Positions 1 through 6,170 of a stretch of DNA of 61,534 bases are shown one piece after another. The stretch's first letter is position 1. Every line of letters starts with the position of its first letter. Below the pieces are notes generated by a model. That model was not told the origin of the DNA and did not search any database. It saw nothing but the letters and a program-made list of their open reading frames with translations. This stretch comes from a virus, in IMG/VR virus record IMGVR_UViG_3300042539_001144, positions 1 to 61,534 of that record. The stretch is one strand, 5' to 3'. Position numbers and translations under genes: made by a program.

Positions 1-127
1 AGGGGCTGGCGCCGGGTCCTTGGCGGTCGGTCTGGAGCGGTATCGATTGGTCACATTCCGGACTTGGCCGCCGTGCCACGCCCGGCCGGTTCGCTGCCTA
101 GACCCCCATCGGTTCAGGGCCGCGGCA
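1..127. repeat. Terminal direct repeat, left copy
   Basis: These 127 bases are identical to 61408-61534. A repeat of exactly 127 nt equals a common maximum k-mer of de Bruijn assemblers, so the plain reading is that a circular or permuted molecule was cut open here. It is less likely to be a biological terminal repeat, because an intact gene crosses the junction. Confidence 0.97.
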
Positions 128-444
128 ATCCGCTCCGTGCTCCAGCCGTGCTCCCGGGCGAGCGTGGCGGCACGCACTACGGCCATCTCGGCCGGGACCT
201 CTTCGAGTTGCCCGTCACGGCGCACCGCGTACCCGTACGGCGGCCTGCCGACCCATACGCCTTCCTCCCGGCAGCGACTCATCCCCTGTCTGATGAGGGG
301 GCCCGGAGCCATGTTCCGGTTGGTGTGATGCGCCCTGCCGTGACACCGACCGCAGAGCGGCACCGTCTTCGTGCCACCGCGGGAGCGGGGGACGACGTGA
401 TGGTCGACCTCGGCGGGTGAGCCGCACTCGAAGCACTCGGGCAT
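1..444 (-). CDS. HNH nuclease fused to a Recombinase (serine-recombinase DNA-binding) domain; crosses the contig junction
   Basis: Read from ATG at 444 leftward; no stop is met before base 1. On the circle it continues at 61407 and stops with TAA at 61339, giving 170 residues. Residues 1-40 hold a zinc-bound HNH core: C4xxC7, DHH at 14-16, then C31xxC34H35. Residues from about 58 to 130 (GRPPYGY..., E-V-x-A-E-M, alternating hydrophobics, G-x-x-W near the end) look like the Recombinase domain that follows the catalytic domain in large serine recombinases. No resolvase catalytic domain is present. The gene is divergent from the early operon. Likely a DNA-binding endonuclease; whether it acts in mobility, packaging or recombination is not shown. 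Confidence 0.8.
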   Translation of the reverse strand, partial: MPECFECGSPAEVDHHVVPRSRGGTKTVPLCGRCHGRAHHTNRNMAPGPLIRQGMSRCREEGVWVGRPPYGYAVRRDGQLEEVPAEMAVVRAATLAREHGWSTERIAAALNRWGSRQRTGRAWHGGQVRNVTNRYRSRPTAKDPAPAP

Positions 445-518
445 GCGCCGAGTTCAGCGCGAGATGGCGAGGTCGCCAATGCGGTCTCGTTTAGGTGCGT
501 TGAGTGCGTGAGAAGATT

Positions 519-549
519 TTGCGAGTCAACTCGGGGAGGCACGTATATA
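519..549 (+). promoter_or_regulatory. Candidate early promoter (TTGCGA-19 nt-TATATA)
   Basis: TTGCGA at 519-524 and TATATA at 544-549 are separated by 19 nt, slightly longer than ideal, in an otherwise very GC-rich stretch. It faces the early operon starting at 894. Confidence 0.35.
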
Positions 550-813
550 TGGGGCCGTCGCCGCCGGGGGCCGGGGCCGGGGGCATGCCGCCGCCGCCGC
601 GGACGCCGCGGGCCGCGATTCGCAGGGCGGACGCTGTGCAACGAGGGAACCATGGTTGCACACCCCCAAAAACAGCCTTGATTTTGTAGCCGTTCCCTCC
701 CGCCCGCCATCCCTCCGCCCGCGTCGTCCGCATTCATCACGCCGCGTCGTCCGCATTCGTGGGCGATCTTCCCGCCGCGGCGGGCGGACCGCGTTTCCCC
801 CGGCGATATCGGC

Positions 814-832
814 GAGCGGCTGACTGTTCTGG
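814..832 (+). promoter_or_regulatory. Intergenic motif A, copy 1
   Basis: GAGCGGCTGACTGTTCTGG. First of eight copies of a 19-nt motif (consensus GATCGGCTGANTGTTYYGG) found ahead of genes in the rightward region. This copy lies upstream of the gene at 894 and does not follow a recognisable CDS. Confidence 0.6.
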
Positions 833-893
833 AGGGACGACCAACACACCGCGACCGCTCCCCTCCGGTGGTCGTGACGATGGAGGATGAACG

Positions 894-1133
894 ATGGACG
901 CGATCCGCACTCGGCAACTCTCGGTGGCCCTCTCTGGCGACGACGCCACGTTGGTCGTCGCGGCACTCGCCGCGTTCCGGGTGGAGATGGAGACCGCCAT
1001 CTTCAACACGGAGCACACCACGGACCACGACGACGACGACGCGAACGATTCCATGGCGATCAACCGCCGCCGGATCGCACAGTGCCAGCGGTTGTGCGAC
1101 CAGATCGTTTCGGCCCTCGTCTTCGCCCGCTGA
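894..1133 (+). CDS. Small acidic hypothetical protein
   Basis: 79 residues, not recognised. The start is supported by GGAGG about 8 nt upstream of ATG. The N-terminal half is hydrophobic and helical (residues 8-35). It is followed by an acidic His/Asp stretch with five Asp in a row near residue 46, then a basic helix ending in an alternating L/V tail. It is the first gene of the rightward operon, right after motif A copy 1, so it is probably early. No transmembrane segment or known domain is visible. Confidence 0.7.
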   Translation: MDAIRTRQLSVALSGDDATLVVAALAAFRVEMETAIFNTEHTTDHDDDDANDSMAINRRRIAQCQRLCDQIVSALVFAR

Positions 1134-1138
1134 TCGCT

Positions 1139-1157
1139 GATCGGCTGATTGTTTCGG
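1139..1157 (+). promoter_or_regulatory. Intergenic motif A, copy 2
   Basis: GATCGGCTGATTGTTTCGG, 6 nt after the stop of the preceding gene and 14 nt before the hairpin at 1171. Confidence 0.65.
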
Positions 1158-1170
1158 ACACACCACCACG

Positions 1171-1206
1171 ACGGCCCGCACGGGAGCGTTTCCCGCTGCG
1201 GGCCGT
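1171..1206 (+). terminator. GC-rich hairpin with GCGTT loop, copy 1
   Basis: Outer 10-bp perfect stem (1171-1180 with 1197-1206), inner 5-bp stem CGGGA/TCCCG, loop GCGTT, one bulged base at 1196. It is followed by ATTTCAGGAG, which contains the ribosome binding site of the next gene. It could be a weak terminator/attenuator or an mRNA-stabilising or processing element. Confidence 0.7.
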
Positions 1207-1229
1207 TCGCATTTCAGGAGACCCCATCG

Positions 1230-2126
1230 ATGATCGCGTGCAACACCACCACCGGCCCGGTTCCCCTGATCGAACCGGCGGGCGAAGAGTTTCAGGTCGG
1301 CGAGATTCTCACGACGAACGCCAAACTGGAGAAGGCCCCCGACGGCGACGAGATCATGGTCCGCGGCGTCAGCATGGCACCGGCGAAGCGTAGCGGCGTC
1401 GGCAACGTCTGCCTGTTCGCGACCCGGGCCTGCATCATGGCGTGCGTGCTCTGGTTCGGCGGTCGCACCGTCACCGAGTCCGTGCGGCACGCTGCCATCG
1501 CCCGGACGCTGCTGTTCTTCCTGCACCCCGGCGTGTTCTTCGCCCGCCTCGACCGCGAACTGCGGAAGTGGCTGCGGGCGGCTGAGAAGGCTGGCGTGCG
1601 GTTGTACGTCCGCCTCAACACGGCGTCGGACATCACCTACGCCCCGTGGTTCATGCGGCAGTACCCCGGCTGCACGTTCTACGACTACACGAAGGACTAC
1701 GACCGGGCCTTGGCGTACGGTCGCGGGCTGCTGGCCGACAACTACCACGTCTCGTTCAGCGTGAGCGAATCCACGACGTGGGAGCAGGTCGCCACGCTCC
1801 ACGCCCTCGGCGTCAACCTTGTCGTGCCCGTGTCGTCGCACTACGTGCCGCAGGAGCACCAGTACGGCTACCTGCCCGAGCAGATCGTGTTCGTCGGCCC
1901 CTGCGGCGAGCGGATCACCACCGTCTGCCGCGACGGCGACAAGAGCGATCCCCGCGTGCCGGAGTACGACGGCCGCGGCGTGAGCGTGGGCCTGCGTGGC
2001 AAGGGAACCAACGCCGCGAAGGCTGCCGCGAACGAGCACGAGTTCTTCCGCCCCTTCGGCCTCGGCGACCAGTACTTCGCCGAGTTCCGCCAGAAGGGCA
2101 CCTGCATCGTGCGGCTCGCCGCCTGA
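1230..2126 (+). CDS. Cys-motif phage protein (GP88/DUF7227-like)
   Basis: 298 residues from ATG 1230, placed 9 nt after CAGGAG; the upstream part of the open frame contains the hairpin and is rejected. A C-x6-C-x3-C cluster (VCLFATRACIMAC) is followed by GGR, a conserved 'RHAAIART' type helix, 'VRLNTASD' and 'FYDYTK'. I recall this arrangement from a phage/plasmid family of about 300 aa (Gene product 88 / DUF7227 type), whose function is unknown to me. The three close cysteines could bind metal or an Fe-S cluster, but this is not a canonical radical-SAM CxxxCxxC. The gene lies between a hairpin and motif A copy 3 in the early operon. Confidence 0.75.
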   Translation: MIACNTTTGPVPLIEPAGEEFQVGEILTTNAKLEKAPDGDEIMVRGVSMAPAKRSGVGNVCLFATRACIMACVLWFGGRTVTESVRHAAIARTLLFFLHPGVFFARLDRELRKWLRAAEKAGVRLYVRLNTASDITYAPWFMRQYPGCTFYDYTKDYDRALAYGRGLLADNYHVSFSVSESTTWEQVATLHALGVNLVVPVSSHYVPQEHQYGYLPEQIVFVGPCGERITTVCRDGDKSDPRVPEYDGRGVSVGLRGKGTNAAKAAANEHEFFRPFGLGDQYFAEFRQKGTCIVRLAA

Positions 2127-2143
2127 TCGGCTGACTGTTTCGG
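2125..2143 (+). promoter_or_regulatory. Intergenic motif A, copy 3
   Basis: GATCGGCTGACTGTTTCGG, overlapping the last two bases of the upstream stop codon. There is no strong hairpin in this spacer. Confidence 0.65.
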
Positions 2144-2180
2144 AGTACTGATTCCCCAACCCTCAACGGAGACCCTGACC

Positions 2181-2534
2181 ATGTCCTGCGTCGGCTACAA
2201 ACTCTGCCGCTGCCGTCACTCCACGCCGCACCTTCGCGGCATGGTGGCTTCGTGCCGCCACTCCGGTGCCACCGTGTACCGCATCCGCGTCTGGTTCGGC
2301 GGGCTAACGCCCACCACCGAGAAGCGGGCCACGAAGTGGTCGGCATCCCGGCTGCTGTCCGACGTCATGCGTCGATACCCGCAGGCCGTGCGGATCGACA
2401 TCGACTGCGACACATCGCGTCCCTGCACCGAGGACTCACCCAAGGGCGTCATGTGGGTGGCCGCGAAGCCGCAGACGGTCGAGTGGGAGCGTGACCGCGA
2501 CTGCTACGAGATCAACGACGAGTACCGTTCCTGA
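2181..2534 (+). CDS. Hypothetical protein with Cys-rich N-terminus
   Basis: 117 residues, not recognised. ATG follows GGAGACCCTGACC; the same leader precedes the next gene, which supports both starts. The N-terminus carries several Cys/His (C3, C9, C11, H13, H17, C25), possibly a metal site. Residues 30-75 look like an alpha/beta fold, and the C-terminus is acidic. It lies in the early operon between motif A copy 3 and a GTG-start gene. No domain name can be given. Confidence 0.65.
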   Translation: MSCVGYKLCRCRHSTPHLRGMVASCRHSGATVYRIRVWFGGLTPTTEKRATKWSASRLLSDVMRRYPQAVRIDIDCDTSRPCTEDSPKGVMWVAAKPQTVEWERDRDCYEINDEYRS

Positions 2535-2562
2535 CCCCAACCCCAACCCGGAGACCCTGACC

Positions 2563-2847
2563 GTGAACGTCCACCTCAATGCCGATGCCCCCAACGCCAA
2601 CGATGTGCCGACGCTGCACAACCTGACCTACATGACGCTCGCGGAGTACTGCCGGGTCGGCGGCTTCGACGAGGAGGTCATCCGCGAGACGCTCGCCCTC
2701 TGCGAGGTGACTTGGGGATCGCCTGCCACGGAGACATTCCTCCGTGCGTCCGACGTTGCCCTCGCCTGCGAGTTGCACTGCGTCGATTCTGCGGGGGCTG
2801 TGCCTGCTGGCATCTCCCCCGACCTGTTCGTGCGGCTCGACGCCTGA
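2563..2847 (+). CDS. Small hypothetical protein, GTG start
   Basis: 94 residues if read from GTG 2563, chosen because the 14-nt leader CGGAGACCCTGACC is identical to that of the gene at 2181. The sequence is acidic and helical (for example EEVIRETLALCEV), ending in a short 'GISPDLFVRLDA' tail. No known domain is visible. It overlaps nothing and is followed by the strong hairpin at 2871. Probably an early phage-specific protein. Confidence 0.65.
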   Translation: MNVHLNADAPNANDVPTLHNLTYMTLAEYCRVGGFDEEVIRETLALCEVTWGSPATETFLRASDVALACELHCVDSAGAVPAGISPDLFVRLDA

Positions 2848-2870
2848 CCACACACCCACAACCCAGTACT

Positions 2871-2906
2871 GCGGCCCCGCCGGGAGCGTTTCCCGAGCGG
2901 GGCCGC
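2871..2906 (+). terminator. GC-rich hairpin with GCGTT loop, copy 2
   Basis: Outer 10-bp perfect stem (2871-2880 with 2897-2906), inner CGGGA/TCCCG, loop GCGTT, single bulge at 2896: the same architecture as copy 1 with a different outer stem sequence, so the pairing is compensatory. It is followed by GTCGTTTCAGGAGGAG, which holds the next ribosome binding site. Confidence 0.75.
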
Positions 2907-2930
2907 GGTCGTTTCAGGAGGAGAGTTCCC

Positions 2931-3311
2931 ATGATCCGCGTTCGATTCCACCTCGGTGCCGGTGCCCACTTCATGCACTGGCAGATCACGCACCACGACG
3001 GCAGCGTGACCTACCACGACCCCGACGCCTGCACCCTCACCATCTGGCAGGGCAGGCTCCGCAACCAGCCCGCCGCTGCGGCCCGCATCCACGCCGGTGC
3101 CAACAAGACCGTGTGTGCGTGGATCGAAGCCGAGCGGGTGGACGTTGACCCGGGCGTGTCGGGCGTGATGGGCGGTGCCCACGCTTCCTACAACCCGCGG
3201 GTCGCACCTCACTGGGTGATCAACGGACAGAACTCGGACGGTCGCAGGTTCCCGGTGCTCACCACCGCAGGGAGCCGCGTGTTCGTGCCCGAGATGCAGG
3301 CGATCGGCTGA
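2931..3311 (+). CDS. Hypothetical protein, His-rich
   Basis: 126 residues from ATG 2931, preceded by CAGGAGGAG; longer open sequence upstream covers the hairpin and is not used. It is rich in His, Trp and aromatic residues in a beta pattern (FHLGAGAHFMHWQITHHDG, YHDPDACTLTIWQG), which resembles small phage beta-sandwich proteins, but I cannot name a family. The stop codon lies inside motif A copy 4. Confidence 0.65.
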   Translation: MIRVRFHLGAGAHFMHWQITHHDGSVTYHDPDACTLTIWQGRLRNQPAAAARIHAGANKTVCAWIEAERVDVDPGVSGVMGGAHASYNPRVAPHWVINGQNSDGRRFPVLTTAGSRVFVPEMQAIG

Positions 3312-3320
3312 TAGTTCTGG
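3302..3320 (+). promoter_or_regulatory. Intergenic motif A, copy 4
   Basis: GATCGGCTGATAGTTCTGG. The first ten bases encode the last residues (I-G) and the TGA stop of the upstream gene. Confidence 0.65.
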
Positions 3321-3351
3321 ATCGACAACCTCAACACGAAAGGACGATGCG

Positions 3352-3756
3352 ATGACCATGCGATTTGAAGGCAAGTTCCAGTGCAACCCGCAGCCCGGCG
3401 ACTTCCTGACCCTGAACGTCGGCAGCGTCGAGGTGCGGGCCACCATCAAGCACGACGGCCACTCCCGGCCATCGGACTACGAGTGCTACACGCCAGCCGA
3501 CTGCGAGTCGTGGAGGCGGGGCGAGTGGTACTTCTGCGGCGTCGTGATCTCCGTGCGTGCCAACGGCCGCTCGGTGGACGAGCACCACGAATCCCTGTGG
3601 GGCATCGACGTCAACAACTCGGGCGACTACGTCACCGAGATCGCCAACGACATGGCGAAGCGTGTCGATCTGACCGAAATCGCACTGCGTCTCGGCGAGT
3701 GCTCGCGATCCCTGCGTAACGCACGGGACTCGATGCTGCTCGGCTCGCCCGTCTGA
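3352..3756 (+). CDS. Hypothetical early protein
   Basis: 134 residues, not recognised; ATG 3352 follows AAAGGACGATGCG. The N-terminal half is a beta-rich segment (FEGKFQCNPQPGDFLTLNVG) with a W-R-R-G-E-W core near residue 55. The C-terminal half is helical (residues 93-125) and Arg-rich. No catalytic motif is apparent. It sits between motif A copy 4 and the hairpin at 3772. Confidence 0.65.
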   Translation: MTMRFEGKFQCNPQPGDFLTLNVGSVEVRATIKHDGHSRPSDYECYTPADCESWRRGEWYFCGVVISVRANGRSVDEHHESLWGIDVNNSGDYVTEIANDMAKRVDLTEIALRLGECSRSLRNARDSMLLGSPV

Positions 3757-3771
3757 CCCCGGCCCGTGGTC

Positions 3772-3797
3772 GGCAGCCCTCCGCGTGGCGGGCTGCC
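3772..3797 (+). terminator. GC-rich hairpin, short member of the family
   Basis: GGCAGCCC (3772-3779) pairs with GGGCTGCC (3790-3797); an inner CC/GG closes a GCGT loop. It lies between the genes at 3352 and 3842. Confidence 0.6.
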
Positions 3798-3841
3798 ATC
3801 CGTGGATCGTGGATCGCTTGAACCTACCGGAGTACTGAATC

Positions 3842-4297
3842 ATGGCTGACGTGAAGTGGTCGGTGAGCAATGACCGCGAAGACGACGAGGCGTATATCGA
3901 GAACGAGCGTGGCGTGGAGTGCGTCCAGATTCAACGCACAAACGGCCCAGCCCTGACCCGGGGCGAGTTCGACGTGATCGTCGACCTCATCGCTGCCGCA
4001 CCGGAGATGCTCGCCGCACTGCGTGACCTGCGTGCCACGCTGGAGGCGTTGACGGGGTGGCGTGAACTCGACGGCACGCAGATCGATCAACTCATCGCCA
4101 GCGATGGGCTGCACTACCTCGACAAGGTCATCGCCAAGGCCGAGCCGGTTCGCGAGGTTCGCCGGAAGGTGGAAGTCACGGTCGAGGTCACACTCGACGT
4201 GCAGGCGGGCACCGATGACGCCACCCTCGCCATGATCGCGGTCGATGCGGTGCGTGACGGCGGCGGCGCTGTCACTGCCCACAAGGTGATCGGCTGA
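3842..4297 (+). CDS. Hypothetical protein with phage 'LIAAAPEML' helix
   Basis: 151 residues; ATG preceded by GGAG. Residues 40-70 carry the helix 'IVDLIAAAPEMLAALRDL', a pattern I associate with many small phage proteins of unknown role. The C-terminal half is beta-rich (KVEVTVEVTLDVQAG) with a small alpha/beta end. The stop codon is embedded in motif A copy 5. Function unknown. Confidence 0.65.
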   Translation: MADVKWSVSNDREDDEAYIENERGVECVQIQRTNGPALTRGEFDVIVDLIAAAPEMLAALRDLRATLEALTGWRELDGTQIDQLIASDGLHYLDKVIAKAEPVREVRRKVEVTVEVTLDVQAGTDDATLAMIAVDAVRDGGGAVTAHKVIG

Positions 4298-4306
4298 TAG
4301 TTCCAG
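4288..4306 (+). promoter_or_regulatory. Intergenic motif A, copy 5
   Basis: GATCGGCTGATAGTTCCAG, overlapping the stop codon of the preceding gene. The hairpin at 4315 follows within 9 nt. Confidence 0.6.
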
Positions 4307-4314
4307 ACACACAG

Positions 4315-4356
4315 ACCACGACCCCGGCAGGTGCGTTGCCTGACCGGGGTCGTGGT
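4315..4356 (+). terminator. GC-rich hairpin with GCGTT loop, copy 3
   Basis: 13-bp perfect outer stem (4315-4327 with 4344-4356), inner CAGGT/GCCTG including a T-G pair, loop GCGTT at 4333-4337, one bulge at 4343. It is followed by GTTTCAGGAGG, the next ribosome binding site. Confidence 0.75.
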
Positions 4357-4370
4357 GTTTCAGGAGGTGC

Positions 4371-4718
4371 ATGATGAATCGGTATCAGTTCACGAACGCG
4401 GCGGGCTTTCGCCTCGTCGAGCGGTGCCTCAAGTTCAACACCGCGATGACGCTCGGCGAGGTGCCGTGCCTTGAGGTGGAGGGGTGGCTCGCGGTGGAGG
4501 GGTATCGCGGCGAGTTCGCCATGCACGAGTTCGTGCAGTGGCTCAAGGCCAACGCCCCGTCGTCCACGTCCGCAGCCAAGGTGCTCGGGCTGGTGGCGAT
4601 GGGCATGGCATCGGAGATGGTTCGCGACCGGGAGTTCATCGACAAGGTGGAAGCGTTCCACTCTGCGATGACCCGGCGGTTCGGTGTGGACAAGAGCGAC
4701 GTGAAAGGGGGCGAGTGA
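4371..4718 (+). CDS. Hypothetical helical protein
   Basis: 115 residues; ATG (or the ATG 3 nt later) follows CAGGAGGTGC, a strong ribosome binding site. The sequence is mostly helical: a conserved-looking 'EFVQWLKANAPSST' centre, a small hydrophobic patch (VLGLVAMGMA) too short and polar-flanked to be a clear membrane span, and a charged C-terminus. It ends in a TGATG overlap with the next gene, so translation is probably coupled. Confidence 0.65.
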   Translation: MMNRYQFTNAAGFRLVERCLKFNTAMTLGEVPCLEVEGWLAVEGYRGEFAMHEFVQWLKANAPSSTSAAKVLGLVAMGMASEMVRDREFIDKVEAFHSAMTRRFGVDKSDVKGGE

Positions 4719-5047
4719 TGCGACGAGGCACCAACGTCATGCGGCTCCGCGATGAGCGGGCCAAGGACATGAAGGCGGAGCGGTGGTCGAGGGTCAACGT
4801 GCGGGGCATCAACCCGTACACCATCGACCGGGTGGTCGGCACCTTCACCACGGAGTTCTCTCGCACTGGGCGGAGCCTGCCCATCGGCGAGTACTCCACC
4901 GTGGAGGTGCGGGCGTACGACGTGCGGTGCCCGGACGGCACCACGTTCCGGTTCGCCCGACTGAAGGACGCGAAGACGTTCATCGTGTACGAGAGCAACG
5001 GCCTCCTCATCCCGGCAGCCCTCGCTGCTGGCCTGAAGGTGGGCTGA
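4718..5047 (+). CDS. Hypothetical basic protein
   Basis: 109 residues from ATG 4718 in the ATGA overlap with the upstream stop. The Arg/Lys-rich N-terminus (residues 1-30) is followed by a beta-rich core (VVGTFTTEFSRTGRSLP, STVEVRAYDVRCPDGTTFRF). No family recognised. It is coupled to the genes on both sides by 4-nt overlaps and is part of a tight five-gene run from 4371 to 5962. Confidence 0.65.
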   Translation: MRRGTNVMRLRDERAKDMKAERWSRVNVRGINPYTIDRVVGTFTTEFSRTGRSLPIGEYSTVEVRAYDVRCPDGTTFRFARLKDAKTFIVYESNGLLIPAALAAGLKVG

Positions 5048-5355
5048 TGCGAACCGTCACGGAGGACGAGTACCGGGTGAGCAAGCGAGTCGTGCTCACG
5101 CCCGGCGTGAAGTTCAGGGCAGGCGGCGGGCCGTACTACCGCCTGTCCGATGGCACGAAGGTGAGCCTCGCTGCGGCGGGCCCCTTCACTTTCGTCCGCT
5201 GCCACAGGCGGGGGAAGTACGTGCTGATCGAAGCACTCGACAGGAATGGGTGCTTCGCTCCGCTCCATGTGGCAGGCCGACGGGCAAGGATCACGCCCGC
5301 ACTCGTGCCTCGTCCCTACGTGATCCGTTCCACGGTGAGGAGGAAGGAATCGTGA
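5047..5355 (+). CDS. Hypothetical basic beta-rich protein
   Basis: 102 residues from ATG 5047 (ATGA overlap). The translation is beta-rich with many Arg/Lys, 'GGGPYYRLSDGTKVSL' and 'FTFVRCHRRGKYVLIEALD', resembling a small SH3/OB-like barrel, but no confident match. It ends in GTGA, where the next gene starts at GTG. Confidence 0.6.
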   Translation: MRTVTEDEYRVSKRVVLTPGVKFRAGGGPYYRLSDGTKVSLAAAGPFTFVRCHRRGKYVLIEALDRNGCFAPLHVAGRRARITPALVPRPYVIRSTVRRKES

Positions 5356-5762
5356 AGACCGCGAAGCGAGTGGATCTCCGCCCCATCCGGGCTGCGTTCC
5401 GTGAGTTGATGAAGTACGGCATCCTCTGTGAGGGTGGCCGGTGGACGTGCTGCCAGTCGTGCGGACAGCACGACATGCAGTTGCGGTGGGACAAGGCGGC
5501 CGAGGGCGAGAAGCCTCTCGGCTACGCCTTCTGGCACGCACAGGACGACGACCTGCTGCGTGAGACCGGCGAACTGTGGCTGGCGTTCAATGCCTTCGAT
5601 CAGGTCGACTCCCGGTTCGTGGGCAACCTCGTCGTCGGCGTGCTGAAGAAGCACGGCGTGCGGGCACGGTGGAAGGGCGACGTCCGCACCCGGATCGAGT
5701 GCATCCTCGGGTGGCGCGAAGTGGGCGTGCGATTCGTCACGAAGAAGGGAGGTGCGAAGTGA
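5352..5762 (+). CDS. DUF6891-like protein
   Basis: 136 residues starting at GTG 5352 in a GTGA overlap, with AGGAGGAAGG just upstream. 'CCQSCG' near residue 35 and 'GYAFWHAQDDD' near residue 60 match the two hallmark patterns I recall for DUF6891 (a CCxxCG pair and a G-Y-x-F-x-H-x-Q-D block). The cysteines suggest a structural zinc site. Function unknown. It ends in KGGAK, whose codons double as the ribosome binding site of the next gene. Confidence 0.7.
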   Translation: MKTAKRVDLRPIRAAFRELMKYGILCEGGRWTCCQSCGQHDMQLRWDKAAEGEKPLGYAFWHAQDDDLLRETGELWLAFNAFDQVDSRFVGNLVVGVLKKHGVRARWKGDVRTRIECILGWREVGVRFVTKKGGAK

Positions 5763-5962
5763 GTGGCGATGACGTGCGAGAGACGGTGGCTGGTTTCATG
5801 CGGGCGGCTGGACTGCACCCGTCGCTGATCTACGCCTTCCGCAAGACGGGACTGTTGGTGGGGGAGGATACGCCCCACTCGGATGCAGAGCGGAAGGAGT
5901 TCGTCGATGCCGCCGATGAGTGGTGGAGCCAGAACGAAGTGGTGAAAGGAGGTGCGAAGTGA
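5759..5962 (+). CDS. Small phage protein (YAFRKTG family)
   Basis: 67 residues from GTG 5759. The last 16 nt around its own start (GGAGGTGCGAAGTGAG) recur exactly around its stop, so it has the same coupling signal at both ends. 'YAFRKTGLLV' followed by an acidic D/E-rich helix with a WW pair is a pattern seen in small phage proteins of unknown function. It ends in KGGAK like the preceding gene. Confidence 0.65.
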   Translation: MSGDDVRETVAGFMRAAGLHPSLIYAFRKTGLLVGEDTPHSDAERKEFVDAADEWWSQNEVVKGGAK

Positions 5963-6033
5963 GAGACGAGCAATGGATGCTCGTGATCGAGGTGATCCGC
6001 GTGATCATCGAGATCATCCGGCACGGAGGCTGA
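5959..6033 (+). CDS. 24-residue hydrophobic mini-protein
   Basis: GTG 5959 follows AAAGGAGGTGCGAA and overlaps the upstream stop (GTGA), the third use of this coupling module. The product is a short amphipathic helix of alternating V/I and E/R (LVIEVIRVIIEIIR), ending at TGA 6031-6033, which is immediately followed by motif A. Too short for family assignment. It could be a membrane-associated peptide or a translated leader. An in-frame ATG six codons in would shorten it. Confidence 0.45.
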   Translation: MRDEQWMLVIEVIRVIIEIIRHGG

Positions 6034-6050
6034 TCGGCTGAGTGTTTTGA
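6032..6050 (+). promoter_or_regulatory. Intergenic motif A, copy 6
   Basis: GATCGGCTGAGTGTTTTGA, overlapping the stop of the mini-gene; the hairpin at 6055 follows. Confidence 0.6.
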
Positions 6051-6054
6051 CGAG

Positions 6055-6098
6055 GCACGGCAGGCCACGGGGGAGCGTTTCCCTCGTGGCCGCCGTGC
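6055..6098 (+). terminator. GC-rich hairpin with GCGTT loop, copy 4
   Basis: GCACGGC and GGCCACG (separated by one bulged A at 6062) pair with CGTGGCC and GCCGTGC, giving 14 outer pairs. The inner GGGA/TCCC closes the GCGTT loop at 6075-6079. TTTACGGGGGTGG follows. Confidence 0.7.
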
Positions 6099-6170
6099 TT
6101 TACGGGGGTGGACGGACTCATTGACGGCACCCGGATGATGAACGAGTACTCAATCACAAAGGACTGACAG

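Larger units (their letters stand above)
445..893. other. Divergent control region without a recognisable gene
   Basis: About 450 bp between the minus-strand HNH gene and the first rightward gene. It contains an AT-rich TATATAT stretch at 544-550, a palindrome AACCATGGTT at 648-657 flanked by TGCAAC/GTTGCA (637-642, 655-660), a 15-bp direct repeat GCGTCGTCCGCATTC at 721-735 and 744-758, and a 14-bp perfect palindrome CCCGCCGCGGCGGG at 771-784. I see no convincing ORF. It probably holds early promoters and perhaps an origin or operator sites (inference). Confidence 0.6.

Noticed and set aside
1-127. Biological direct terminal repeat of T7 type
   Set aside because: Length equals a common k-mer value and a gene crosses the joint; true terminal repeats in such phages are usually longer.
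279-2159. 626-aa open frame on the minus strand across the early genes
   Set aside because: Shadow of GC-rich plus-strand genes with good ribosome binding sites; its translation is Val/Gly/Arg/His-rich without domains.
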